The position numbers were made by a program, and so were the translations under genes. This document shows, piece after piece, positions 39,218 to 48,125 of a stretch of 62,221 nucleotides of DNA (the first letter of the stretch is position 1; each line of letters opens with the position of its first letter). The stretch is from positions 280,244-342,464 of the forward strand of contig NPFB01000013.1 of NCBI GenBank assembly GCA_014084085.1. The letters are read 5' to 3'. The notes beneath the pieces were generated by a model. The model was not told the DNA's origin. It did not search any database and was given only the letters and a program-made list of their open reading frames with translations. Origin of the DNA: Hondaea fermentalgiana (taxonomy: Eukaryota > Sar > Bigyra > Thraustochytrida > Thraustochytriidae).

Positions 39218-40882
39218 ATGGCGGGTCCGACACGAAGGAGCACGCGGGCGTCCGCGAGGGCCGCGGAGGTCGAGAAAGAAGCCATGGACGTGGACGAGGG
39301 GGCCGCGCAGGAGGTCGAGGACGACGTCGAGGACGACGACGTCGAGGAGGAGGAGGCCAGCGAGGAGGAGCAGGGTGGAGCGGAAGAAGACGAAGATGAA
39401 GATGACGAGGACGACGAGGACGATGATGACGATGATGACGACGAGGAAGAAGGCGAAGGAGACGAGCAGATCCGCGTCAAGTTTACCACCCGGTTCTCCA
39501 AGTACCGCGTGACCGAGACGAGCATCGCTGTGCCGCTGTCATTGCGCCGCGCGGGACTCTCCGAGGTGGTGAACCATCTGCTCGGAAGGGAAGACGAGGA
39601 CCGAGTAGTCTTTGACTTTCTCATTGTCGAAAAGGACACCCTCGTGCGGCGAAACCTCGAGTACCACCTACGCACGCTTAAACTTTCGAGCGAGGAGGTC
39701 TTGCATCTCGAGTACGCGCCCGCGCTGCTCGAGCCGGAACTCTCTGCAGAGGAGAAATGGCCCGACTGGCTTTCTTGCGTCGACGCTCGCCGGCCGACCG
39801 CAGAGAATGAAGACCTTGTCGCCGTGACGGGGTCTTACGATGGGTCCCTTACCTTTTGCGAGGTGGCGCGCTCCTCTGGCGCCGCTGGGCTGGCCAAAGG
39901 CGTGACTGTGCTGTCCAAGGTCCAGGCTCACCGCGCCGCAGTCAAGGGTGTAACACAGTTTGGAGAAAACTACGTTTCTTCGTGCGGCAAGGATGGTGTC
40001 GTCAAGGTGTGGTCAACCTCATTGGCGGAGGCGGCGCCTGTAACGCGCAAAGCAGCAGCCAACGGATCCTCTTCGTCAACACGTTCGATGAACTGTACCC
40101 AGATTGCTGGCTGTGAAGGTCATGAGCGAAGTGTGGAAGCGCTAGACGCGGTGCAAATTGGCAATTTTGCCGTCATGGGTAGCGGTGGCTGGGATCAGTC
40201 CGTTTGCATCTGGAAGGTTGCGTTAGGCAACGAGGATGACGTCACTGCCGCCAAGGAAGAGGGTGAAGACGAAGGTGATGCCGCGAATGGGAGCGACCGT
40301 AAGAAACGCAAAGTAAAGGGCGCAAAGGCAGCCTCTGCCCTGAAGACAGTCAAACCAGCCTCAGTTCTTTCAGGCCATACCGACAGTGTATCTGCCTTGA
40401 CGTGGGCAGATCGCGGGTCTCCTTCGACGCTGTTCTCCGGCTCCTGGGACCGAAGCATTCGCGCGTGGGATGTGGTGCGAGAGGTGTGTACAATAAAGCT
40501 CAACGGGAACAAGGTGGTGACCGCGATCGCGCATAATCCAACGACGGCAACGATTGCTACGGGCCATGCCGATGAGCAGGTACGCCTTTGGGACTCGCGT
40601 GTTACGGGCGAGGCCATTGTCAAACTTTCCCTCAAGTCGCACGAGGCGTGGATCACATCTGTGCAGTGGTCGCCTTCCCGGCCTCATCTTCTCGCCTCGG
40701 CCTCGCAGGACCAGACCATCAAGCTTTGGGATGTCCGATCGTCCGTGCCGCTTCATACGCTCAAGTCTCACACAAATAAGGTGTTCGGGCTTTCATGGGA
40801 CGCCTCGGGCACCATGCTCATGTCTGCAGGCGCGGACTCGATGTTGCGTGCCTACCGTGTCGGCACAGAGAAGTCCGACTGA
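39218..40882 (+). CDS. WDR12: WDR12/Ytm1 ribosome-biogenesis protein
   Basis: This 554-residue protein starts at ATG 39218. Residues 20-83 are extremely acidic (Glu/Asp runs). An NLE domain follows at about 85-150 (IRVKFTTRFSKYRVTE, VPLSLRRAGLSEVVNHLL). Then come seven WD40 repeats, with clear blades such as GSGGWDQSVCIWK, SGSWDRSIRAWDV and ASQDQTIKLWDV. This is the layout of WDR12/Ytm1, a member of the PeBoW (Pes1-Bop1-WDR12) complex in large-subunit pre-rRNA processing, whose NLE domain is engaged by the AAA ATPase Rea1/midasin. A basic insertion near 350-370 (RKKRKVKGAK) may be a nuclear localisation signal. The acidic N-terminal extension is not typical and is the one odd feature. Confidence 0.93.
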   Translation: MAGPTRRSTRASARAAEVEKEAMDVDEGAAQEVEDDVEDDDVEEEEASEEEQGGAEEDEDEDDEDDEDDDDDDDDEEEGEGDEQIRVKFTTRFSKYRVTETSIAVPLSLRRAGLSEVVNHLLGREDEDRVVFDFLIVEKDTLVRRNLEYHLRTLKLSSEEVLHLEYAPALLEPELSAEEKWPDWLSCVDARRPTAENEDLVAVTGSYDGSLTFCEVARSSGAAGLAKGVTVLSKVQAHRAAVKGVTQFGENYVSSCGKDGVVKVWSTSLAEAAPVTRKAAANGSSSSTRSMNCTQIAGCEGHERSVEALDAVQIGNFAVMGSGGWDQSVCIWKVALGNEDDVTAAKEEGEDEGDAANGSDRKKRKVKGAKAASALKTVKPASVLSGHTDSVSALTWADRGSPSTLFSGSWDRSIRAWDVVREVCTIKLNGNKVVTAIAHNPTTATIATGHADEQVRLWDSRVTGEAIVKLSLKSHEAWITSVQWSPSRPHLLASASQDQTIKLWDVRSSVPLHTLKSHTNKVFGLSWDASGTMLMSAGADSMLRAYRVGTEKSD

Positions 40883-41232
40883 CGCTCCTCTTGGTCATCA
40901 AAAATATCATATTTGTGTCGCATGCTTTTTCCATCCTGGACTGATCTATTTGCGATACGATGCGATGCGATGCGATGCGATGCGATGCGATGCGATGCGA
41001 TGCGATGCGATGCAATGCAATGCGATGCATCAGGAGGCGGACGAAAGAGACGGTGCGCAACAAGGGTTGGAGAGCGAATTCCCTCTTCAACAAGCCCATC
41101 ACACCCCGCCCGCCCGCCCCCTCTACTTTGGAAAATCTAGGCCTAGACATTGGAATGAACAACTCATGATCTGCAATATCCTTTTGCTCGTCCTTTATTG
41201 TTTATTTTAACACGCAGACTGGATCAGCGGTC
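40883..41232. other. convergent 3' spacer with pentanucleotide array
   Basis: These 350 bases lie between the WDR12 and enkurin stops. They contain the GATGC array and the 12-bp palindrome TCTAGGCCTAGA (41136-41147). Confidence 0.6.
40954..41030. repeat. (GATGC)n pentanucleotide microsatellite
   Basis: About 15 copies of GATGC with GATAC and AATGC variants at the ends. Confidence 0.97.
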
Positions 41233-42184
41233 TCACTGGACAGGCTTGCAGAAAATTTGCACAGGGCCGCGCTCAAGAGTCTCAATGGCTTTTTCCACGC
41301 GTTTGAGCATTTTCTCGAGATACTCCTTGCGTTGAATTTTGCCGGCTGTGTCGAGATTGACGACGTGTGCCTGAAGCTGGTACTGGGCATTGTACGAGTC
41401 CCATTTGATCTTGAGCTCCTCAACGAGCTTGCAACGTTCGTCCTCGTCAAGCGTGTACTCACGACCTCGCGCAGCCTCCTCACGGCGCAAACGTTCTCGC
41501 TCTGCCTCGATGAAAACGTTCTTCTCCGCCTGAATATCACGCTGCACGCGGCGCAGATAGTTCGGGACCTTGCCAAAGTCCTTCTTGTTCATGTACCGTT
41601 TATCGCTGCGCTCCACGCGCTTGGGCTCCTCACCTATGGAATACAGAGAGACGAAGAAGTAGAACAGAAAAATCTGCGCGTTAGACGACAATTTATTTTT
41701 CACCTTGATTCGGGTCCGAGGAGAGTTGTACGTACCTTCAAGAATGGCTTGCACGGCGTTGGCCATGACAAAGTTCTTGCGAGGCTCATGTTTGACAATT
41801 TTTGAAAGCTCAGATTTCTGTGTTGCGACCTTCTGTTAGCATCACTTTCTTTTTCGGGCGAGTCGCCTGGCTTTTTCTATTTCTCTCTCTCTCTCTCTCT
41901 CCCTCGCCTCGCTCACCTCACGTACCGTAGGGAGGGCTGCCTTTACTTTGACGCGCTGTCCGTAAGCGTAGTCTGCACAAACAAAGCAATGAAAACAGAA
42001 TGTCAGTATTGCGTGCATGGGTGTTCGCCAAGAAGTACAAGTACAACGCACCATCGCCGACAAAGTCCGGGTTAAAGCTTGACTGTACGAGGCGCACATT
42101 CGGGTCATGCTTCGACTTGTATCGCGCCGGTTTCTCCTCGTCCACGCGCTTTTGTTCCACCCAGTCGTGCAAGTTCTCCGTCAT
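41233..42184 (-). CDS. ENKUR: enkurin, four exons
   Basis: Exons on the minus strand: 42052-42184, 41926-41972, 41736-41817, 41233-41633. The introns are 79, 108 and 102 bases (donors GTGCGT, GTACGT, GTACGT; acceptors GTGCAG, ACACAG, CATAG). The spliced product is 220 residues. Exon 1 starts MTENLHDWVEQKRVDEEKPA. Exon 4 holds the enkurin domain: KRYMNKKDFGKVPNYL and ELKIKWDSYNAQYQLQAH, ending in a Lys/Glu coiled coil. In its family enkurin is a microtubule inner protein of motile axonemes and can bind TRPC channels and calmodulin. The (CT)n run at 41882-41901 lies in intron 2. Its length fits animal enkurin (about 255). Confidence 0.93.
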
Positions 42185-43169
42185 GGTCTTGACGCAGCAG
42201 CACGCGGCAGCAGCAGCGGCAGCGGCACGAGCGACAAGAAGTTAGTTGTCTCACGCTTCAGGCTCGTTTCGCCTGAATCAGCAACTACACTTGCGTGCGT
42301 GCCAGCTCGTTCCCGCGTGCGTACGCTCTCGAGTCCGTTCGGGAGAGCTCCAGCGAACGGTGCACACCCTGATAGCATAGATCCGTTGATAGAATTGACT
42401 CGGACTCGGACCCCGGCCGGTCGGCACCGGTCACTTACTCACTCACACACGTACTCTAGGCCTACGTTTGGCTTTATAAGAGTCAAAGCAAGCAATGCAG
42501 TCAAAATGCATGCTATACATGCAATACCTGACGTTGCTGTAGTGTCTTGATGCATCGGCCAGCAATATCATCGGGCCTAAAACTTTCCCACGTCACTCGT
42601 CACAGTGGTGACACAGGTCGCAACGTCGAGACTCATGGTGGCACAAAGGTCATAAAATTGGGTCTCGAGCTTGCTCCAGTGAAGTGCCTTCTCCGAAGCA
42701 AGTGTGATCGCTTCGTGACGATTTTTTTCTGCGCGCACCCGCCCTCCCGCCCTCCCCCGCCCCCAAGGCATTCAGCCGATAGTTCTTGGCGAACCTCAGA
42801 GGCTCGATGGTAGGGTCCGCCGCTAATCCCAGTGGTACCTCAAGCTCTCTAGCAGGAAAGGAAGGGCCTTTGGCAACGGATCTCGCGCCTGCCAATGTTC
42901 TTGAACTGAGTGAGCAATGCAAAAGAAAGAAAGGAAAGCGAGGCCTTTCACATGTGGGGATTCGTTTTATCAGATTGACAAAGGTGCGCACTCGGGCTAA
43001 CGCCTCAAATCAGAGGCTGAACACTTGTGTGCATCGAGATGCTCGATCTGCGACAGCGAGGTGAGCGATCGTGTCTGTACAGGAGGTAAATTCGATTTTC
43101 CAGGGCAGCTTCAAAGCTGCCTGCCACAAGGCCAAGCGGCGCACAAGGTGTCGGAGGGGCGTGGGCGCC
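42185..43169. other. divergent 5' spacer, enkurin and dual kinase
   Basis: This 985-bp spacer contains TCTAGGCCTAC (TAGGCCTA core 42457-42464) about 270 bases upstream of the enkurin ATG. Near 43060-43104 there are small GTGAGC and GTAAAT donor-like and CTGTACAG and TTTTCCAG acceptor-like sites, so a 5' UTR intron or an extra 5' exon of the kinase gene is possible. Confidence 0.45.
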
Positions 43170-46154
43170 ATGTCTCTGGTGCTCCCTGTGCACACGCGCA
43201 CGGTACTTACAGTTAGCGACGATCAGCTTGCGCCTGGAGGATATTCGAAGAAGCTGCTTGCGTCAATCGAGACGAACAGCAACAAATTCTCCCTTCAACA
43301 AGTGAGCTCGCCGCTGAGCAAGCGCAAGAATGGAAGTCTAAATGGTTCTGGTTCCCACAATGATGGCTCGAGCGAAGCAGAGGACATGACAGAGCTCTCG
43401 CGTCTCAATGAGGGAAACACAACAATTTTAAATCTCTACATTCGAATGAACCCGGTAACGCTGCGCTTTAGCGACAAAGATCTCGAGCACGAGTTCCATT
43501 GCTTTCACCAAAGCAAGCGCCATCTTTCAATTATGGCGACCTACGGATTTTTCGCTGTTCTCGCGCAGAGCGATGCTCTGAGGCTCTGGATCTCCTTTTT
43601 ACGACTTGGGTCGTTGCCATCTGGCACTCTTGGTAAGCTCGCAACCTTACAATGCGCTTCCATCATCGCTGCGAGCATGCTCGCATTAGGAGTGCTGTCA
43701 CCTCGCTGGCGATCGCGCGTGGCTCCTTTTCATGATCCTGTGTTGTGCGGACTCGTGTTCGCAAGCACTCTTGGACACATTATTCGCGAACAGCGGTTCT
43801 ACGATGATGTTGTTCACACGGGATATCTTGCGGCAGCCAACTACATTACTATTATCATTAGCCGCATGACGTATCTACGAGCGCTCGTCCTGGTCACGAG
43901 CATGCACATCGCTTATCTCGTAGTTCACGGGTCATTCTTTTCCGAAGATAGCATGAGCATTTTGCTATGCAACATAAGCTTTGCATATGCGCTCCGTGCT
44001 GCGGAGCTCGCGACGCGGCGTGACTTTCGTCTCGCCAAGCGATTAGCTGCGGAGAACATCGACGTCAAAGTCGATGTGACAACGCGGAATTGGTTCGGCA
44101 ACGGCCTTGCCAAAGTTTCGCCAGCCAGCAACGTTTCACCAAGCACGGAGCGGCAAATGAGCCTTGGAGAGTCGACAAACAAGCTCTCCTCCCACCTTGT
44201 TCGCTTCTCGGACCTCAAGCTTGGCGATACGCTTGGAAGCGGGGCGTTCGGCACGGTCATGGCCGCCAAGTGGCACGGCACAAACGTTGCGGTGAAACGC
44301 ATTCATGGGGTTCCGACGCAACAGTTGGTGGAGGATTTTGGCAGAGAGTCTGCCATCATGGCAAGCATTCGCCATCCCGCGATCGTCCTGCACTTGGGCG
44401 TCTGTCTGAAACCTCTCATGATGGTCATGGAGCTGATGCCGCGCGGATCGCTGTACACAATCGTCCATGTCAACAAGACACCATTGCACAGTTCGCTGCG
44501 ACTTCGTATGCTTTTAGACGTTGCGCAGGGAATGACCTTCCTGCACAATTTGGACGACCCGGTCTTCCACAATGATCTCAAGAGTCTCAATGTACTGGTT
44601 GACAATGACTGGAGGTGTAAGGTGAGTGACTTTGGCTTTAGCCAGATCCTTAATGACGTCAAGGACGGCACATCTCATCAGACTCCGGATCCAGACCTAT
44701 CACCTGCCTCAGACAGGCCCGCCTCAAAAGAGGAGCATGTCATTGTTCTAAAAAGGATTGAAAAGAGTCCAAGCAACAGCCTCGAAGGCATTCCGCAAGC
44801 TTCGCATCGTAACAATTCTCCTCGCGACGACTCTGCGACTGGGTCTTCTCACAACGTTCCAATGGCGGTTGCTACCGTTGGTTGGGCCTCTCCAGAGATG
44901 CTGCGTGGCGAGGCACTGACGGACAAGAACGATGTGTATGCGTTTGGTGTTGTTCTGTTCGAGCTGCTAACACTCTCCGTACCATTTGAGTGCATGGCCC
45001 GTGAGGCAATTCCTCTTTGCGTTCTCGAAGGAACGCGGCCCGCAGACTTGGTGGACATGAATTCCTTTACCTTTAATGACCAAGACCAAGAGAGGTGCGA
45101 GAAGGCTTTTGCCAAGTTGGAGGAGCTGATGCAAGACTGCTGGGCGCCAGATGCCGACTCGCGACCAAGCTTCAACGATGTTCTACAGCGAATGGAGAAT
45201 GCACGCGACGCGCTGTTTGGCTCAGCGCACGCACAATGGGACGACGACGTGGTGACGCCTGCACGCGCACGAGAGATACCGCAAGGGGCTGCGGAGGCGT
45301 TCGAGTTCACAATCGATCCAGCGGAGCTTCGCATGGGACCTAAGATCGGAAATGGGGCTTTTGGCGAGGTGTACGAGGCAATCTATCACGGTACGCATGT
45401 GGCAGTAAAGAAGCTCTTTAGCTCGTCCCTTCCTGAAAATGCTCTCAAAGAGTTTGAAAAGGAGTGTAAATTGATGCTCTCCCTTCGACACCCCAACGTC
45501 GTGCTGTTCTTGGGGGCAAACCACCAGCCGCCAAACCTGCTTCTTGTGACGGAACTACTCACGCGCGGAAGTTTACATTATACGTACAACTCATCGCCCC
45601 TGCCCAAAGAACGCAAGCGTCATCTTTCTTTGATCCGCAAGGTCACAGAAGGCATGGCGCTGGGCCTAAATTATCTACACAACCGAAGCCCACCCATCAT
45701 CCACCGAGATATGAAGAGCCCAAACGTTCTCCTTGACGAGAACTGGAATGCGAAGATTGCTGACTTTGGGCTCTCACGTATCAAGGATGAGAGCAAGATC
45801 ATGACATGCGTCGGAAGTCCGCTCTGGGCTGCTCCAGAGACACTTCGCGGGGAAGAGTCGGGGTGTCCAAGCGACGTGTACAGTTTTGCGGTCGTTGTTT
45901 GGGAGCTAGTGGCATGGGGAGAACCGTACCCTGGGATGGCGCCTGCGGAGATAATGAGGGCGGTTGCGCTCAAAGGTCTGCGGCCCACGATCCCATCTAA
46001 TTGCCCCAAGGTCGTTGTCAATTTGCTTCGCAAGTGCTGGGATTCAGATCCAAGCAAACGGCCAACGTTCGACAAGATTATCCCGGAAGTAGAGACGTGG
46101 TCCAGAACTCTCTCGGCTGATGCCAACGCAGCAGCCAACCTAAGCGACGAGTGA
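43170..46154 (+). CDS. membrane protein with two tandem TKL-type protein kinase domains
   Basis: I start at ATG 43170 (the frame runs 33 codons further up but opens with GTG), giving 994 residues. Residues 120-285 hold about six hydrophobic segments. Kinase 1 (about 347-675) has glycine loop GSGAFGTV (356-363), K376 in VAVK, catalytic loop FHNDLKSLN (N in place of the usual R of HRD), DFG at 487-489, and a 70-residue insert before ASPEM. Kinase 2 (about 718-975) is canonical: GNGAFGEV, K747, HRDMKSPN (845-852), DFG 865-867, AAPE. Both look RAF/TKL-like. Its domains suggest a membrane-anchored signalling kinase. Kinase 1 is predicted to be non-RD; activity is not ruled out. The ligand, if any, is unknown. 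Confidence 0.88.
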   Translation: MSLVLPVHTRTVLTVSDDQLAPGGYSKKLLASIETNSNKFSLQQVSSPLSKRKNGSLNGSGSHNDGSSEAEDMTELSRLNEGNTTILNLYIRMNPVTLRFSDKDLEHEFHCFHQSKRHLSIMATYGFFAVLAQSDALRLWISFLRLGSLPSGTLGKLATLQCASIIAASMLALGVLSPRWRSRVAPFHDPVLCGLVFASTLGHIIREQRFYDDVVHTGYLAAANYITIIISRMTYLRALVLVTSMHIAYLVVHGSFFSEDSMSILLCNISFAYALRAAELATRRDFRLAKRLAAENIDVKVDVTTRNWFGNGLAKVSPASNVSPSTERQMSLGESTNKLSSHLVRFSDLKLGDTLGSGAFGTVMAAKWHGTNVAVKRIHGVPTQQLVEDFGRESAIMASIRHPAIVLHLGVCLKPLMMVMELMPRGSLYTIVHVNKTPLHSSLRLRMLLDVAQGMTFLHNLDDPVFHNDLKSLNVLVDNDWRCKVSDFGFSQILNDVKDGTSHQTPDPDLSPASDRPASKEEHVIVLKRIEKSPSNSLEGIPQASHRNNSPRDDSATGSSHNVPMAVATVGWASPEMLRGEALTDKNDVYAFGVVLFELLTLSVPFECMAREAIPLCVLEGTRPADLVDMNSFTFNDQDQERCEKAFAKLEELMQDCWAPDADSRPSFNDVLQRMENARDALFGSAHAQWDDDVVTPARAREIPQGAAEAFEFTIDPAELRMGPKIGNGAFGEVYEAIYHGTHVAVKKLFSSSLPENALKEFEKECKLMLSLRHPNVVLFLGANHQPPNLLLVTELLTRGSLHYTYNSSPLPKERKRHLSLIRKVTEGMALGLNYLHNRSPPIIHRDMKSPNVLLDENWNAKIADFGLSRIKDESKIMTCVGSPLWAAPETLRGEESGCPSDVYSFAVVVWELVAWGEPYPGMAPAEIMRAVALKGLRPTIPSNCPKVVVNLLRKCWDSDPSKRPTFDKIIPEVETWSRTLSADANAAANLSDE

Positions 46155-46226
46155 CTGAGCACAGGTGACAAGAGTATAAATATTCACGACAATGTCCTTT
46201 CCTGATTTTCAAGCGTAGTAATATAA

Positions 46227-46700
46227 TCATTGCAGCCGACAGCGAGTGAAACGAACTTGTTCGGGACTGCCTTGCAAAGGCACGTAGTATGCGAGCTGCC
46301 AACCGATGGACTCGATGATCGGGTCACGAATCGTGACGCGTCTGTTGAGCCCCGCGACGACTTGCTGCGCCGCGGCGACGACCACCATTTCGCGTCCGAA
46401 GCGCGCCTTGAGGAGCTCGTTGACCTCGAGCCACGCCTGAAGCGCCTGCGTCGGGCCCACGGCGTGCCACCCGCCCATGGGCGCGCCCACGCGCGGGAGC
46501 TCCTCGCAGGGCGCGAGGAGCGAGTCGCTGTTCTCGAGGCCGCTGCGCAGGGTGAACTTGGCCGGCGCCGCGTCCTCGTCCCAGCGCGCCTGCTGCCATC
46601 CGGACGCGGCGCTGAGCAGCACGTGCAGCACCAGCAGCCCCAGCGCGGCCGCGGCGCACGCGGCCCACGGCCTGCGAGCGGCGAGCCTGACAACCTGCAT
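46227..46700 (-). CDS. membrane-anchored cystatin-like cysteine-protease inhibitor
   Basis: I take ATG 46698-46700 (MQVVRLAARRPWAACAA) as the start. The frame continues 244 codons further upstream, but that part is Arg/Ser/Cys-rich and opens with TTG. The product is 157 residues. A hydrophobic segment at about 13-33 acts as a signal anchor or leader. The domain from about 70 has MGGWHAVGP (the N-terminal Gly region), a helix (QALQAWLEVNELLKARFG), and QQVVAG (112-117), which fits the cystatin QxVxG first hairpin loop. The usual second-loop PW is not obvious (WQLAYYVPLQG is in that region). Inhibition of papain-like proteases is inferred from the motif. It faces the dual kinase across 72 bases. 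Confidence 0.7.
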   Translation of the reverse strand: MQVVRLAARRPWAACAAAALGLLVLHVLLSAASGWQQARWDEDAAPAKFTLRSGLENSDSLLAPCEELPRVGAPMGGWHAVGPTQALQAWLEVNELLKARFGREMVVVAAAQQVVAGLNRRVTIRDPIIESIGWQLAYYVPLQGSPEQVRFTRCRLQ

Positions 46701-48125
46701 GCCGCCGCGCCCTGCTCCTCGTTCGGTCTTTGCTCCCAAACTTCGGGCCGCTGCGCAACGCCGAACGCGCAACAGAAAGAAAGCAGCCACCAGGCGAACT
46801 AGCGGATGAAAGCAATGAATCAGGGAATGCATGAAGGAAGGAAGGAATGCACCGACCGAATGAAGGAATGCATGAAGCAAAGAACGGCAACCAGGTGGAG
46901 ATGCGACCATCTGCATCTCGCTGCAGGTGGCTTGTGACGAGACGAACTCCGGGATGCGTCCAACGAGGCAGCAACAAAACCTGCCGACACGACCAAAGCT
47001 GGCGAGCGACGGCCACGCTCCCGCTCCCGCTCTCGCAGCTAGCTGCCAAGCAGCCGGAGCCACTGTCGAGTCCGTCGACGAGGTGGACGAGATGACCGGT
47101 GGACTCGGGCTCCACACTGCAGCTGCAAACACGGCGCGGCACGTGCGAGGGAGCGGCCCCGGACCCAGAAGCGCGCAGGAGCCGCAGCCGCGAGCGAGAC
47201 GCCTGCGAGTGCGCCAGAAACCGCCGGCGGCAGGGGCGCAGATCGCGCAGAACGTCTGCAGCTGGCTGCTGCTGCAGCAGCCACGCCCGCCAGCTGCCGA
47301 GGCGTAACGCCGCCGAGCACGGGCCCTCCGTCCGGGTCTTCCGTGAGTTGGGACTTCGTTACAGCGCGACGAAAGCCAACGGCTGGAAAAAAGGGCTCCA
47401 CGCCGGGCTGGACGGGAGGGAAAATTGACCAACCCTCCGAGCTTTCGGCGGCAGCCAGGCCGCGAGGCGCGGGAGGACGCGTGGGATGGCCTACCGGAAG
47501 CGTCCTGCGCGGCGGCGTGCGCCGGCCGTCTGCAGCAGCTTGTCTGTCTTTCAGTTTGACGTGGCGAACTGTCTGTCGTGGCGTACTGGGACGATGTGAA
47601 TGGGTCGAGAAGCGCTAGGCCTAGGGCGGAAGCGCAATCATGATTACCTCCGCGTTATCGGTTAGTGTCTTGTACAGCTGAGCTTGAGTATAGTGAGTGG
47701 TGTGAAATAGCCTACAGAATGGCGGAATGCGCGACGTTCGCTGTTCGGATTTGGATAATAGTGGCGTAAGCTTAGGCCATAGTCAGAGCTGATCCGAAGT
47801 TTCACAAGTGCAACACGTCGTACTGCTCACTGCCAGTGGTGATGGGCTCAACAGTTTTATAAAGGTGGGAAATATAAAGGTGGGAAATCACGTTGCTCAT
47901 AACATCCACCTCGGTCAGTTGGAAAAATGCACCGTGACTGACAGTGAACAATGAAAGCGGTGGCGGTAAATTTTCTATCGGTCATTCACAGCTGTAACGC
48001 TTGTAGATCATCGAATGTAGATCAGAGCCTTGTAACAAAGAAAACAAAATTCGATTCACAGTCACTTCATGACGAATTGGGTACCAACGTTTCTTTGCTA
48101 TTTGCATCGAATAGTTCGACCAATG
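46701..48125. other. 1.4-kb spacer upstream of cystatin-like gene
   Basis: The left half is GC-rich with frames that are probably artefacts. At about 46815-46880 GAATGCATGAA and GAAGGAAGGAA words recur. At 47616-47623 there is TAGGCCTA. The right half (47640-48110) is AT-richer and contains a tandem 15-mer, TATAAAGGTGGGAAA twice (47858-47887). No gene is supported. Confidence 0.5.
47858..47887. repeat. tandem 15-bp duplication (TATAAAGGTGGGAAA x2)
   Basis: Two perfect adjacent copies. Each contains a TATAAA word, but no plus-strand start follows that I can support. Confidence 0.9.

Noticed and set aside
46701..47432. N-terminal extension of the cystatin-like frame
   Set aside because: It opens with TTG, is rich in Arg, Ser and Cys, and a normal signal-anchor start follows at 46700.
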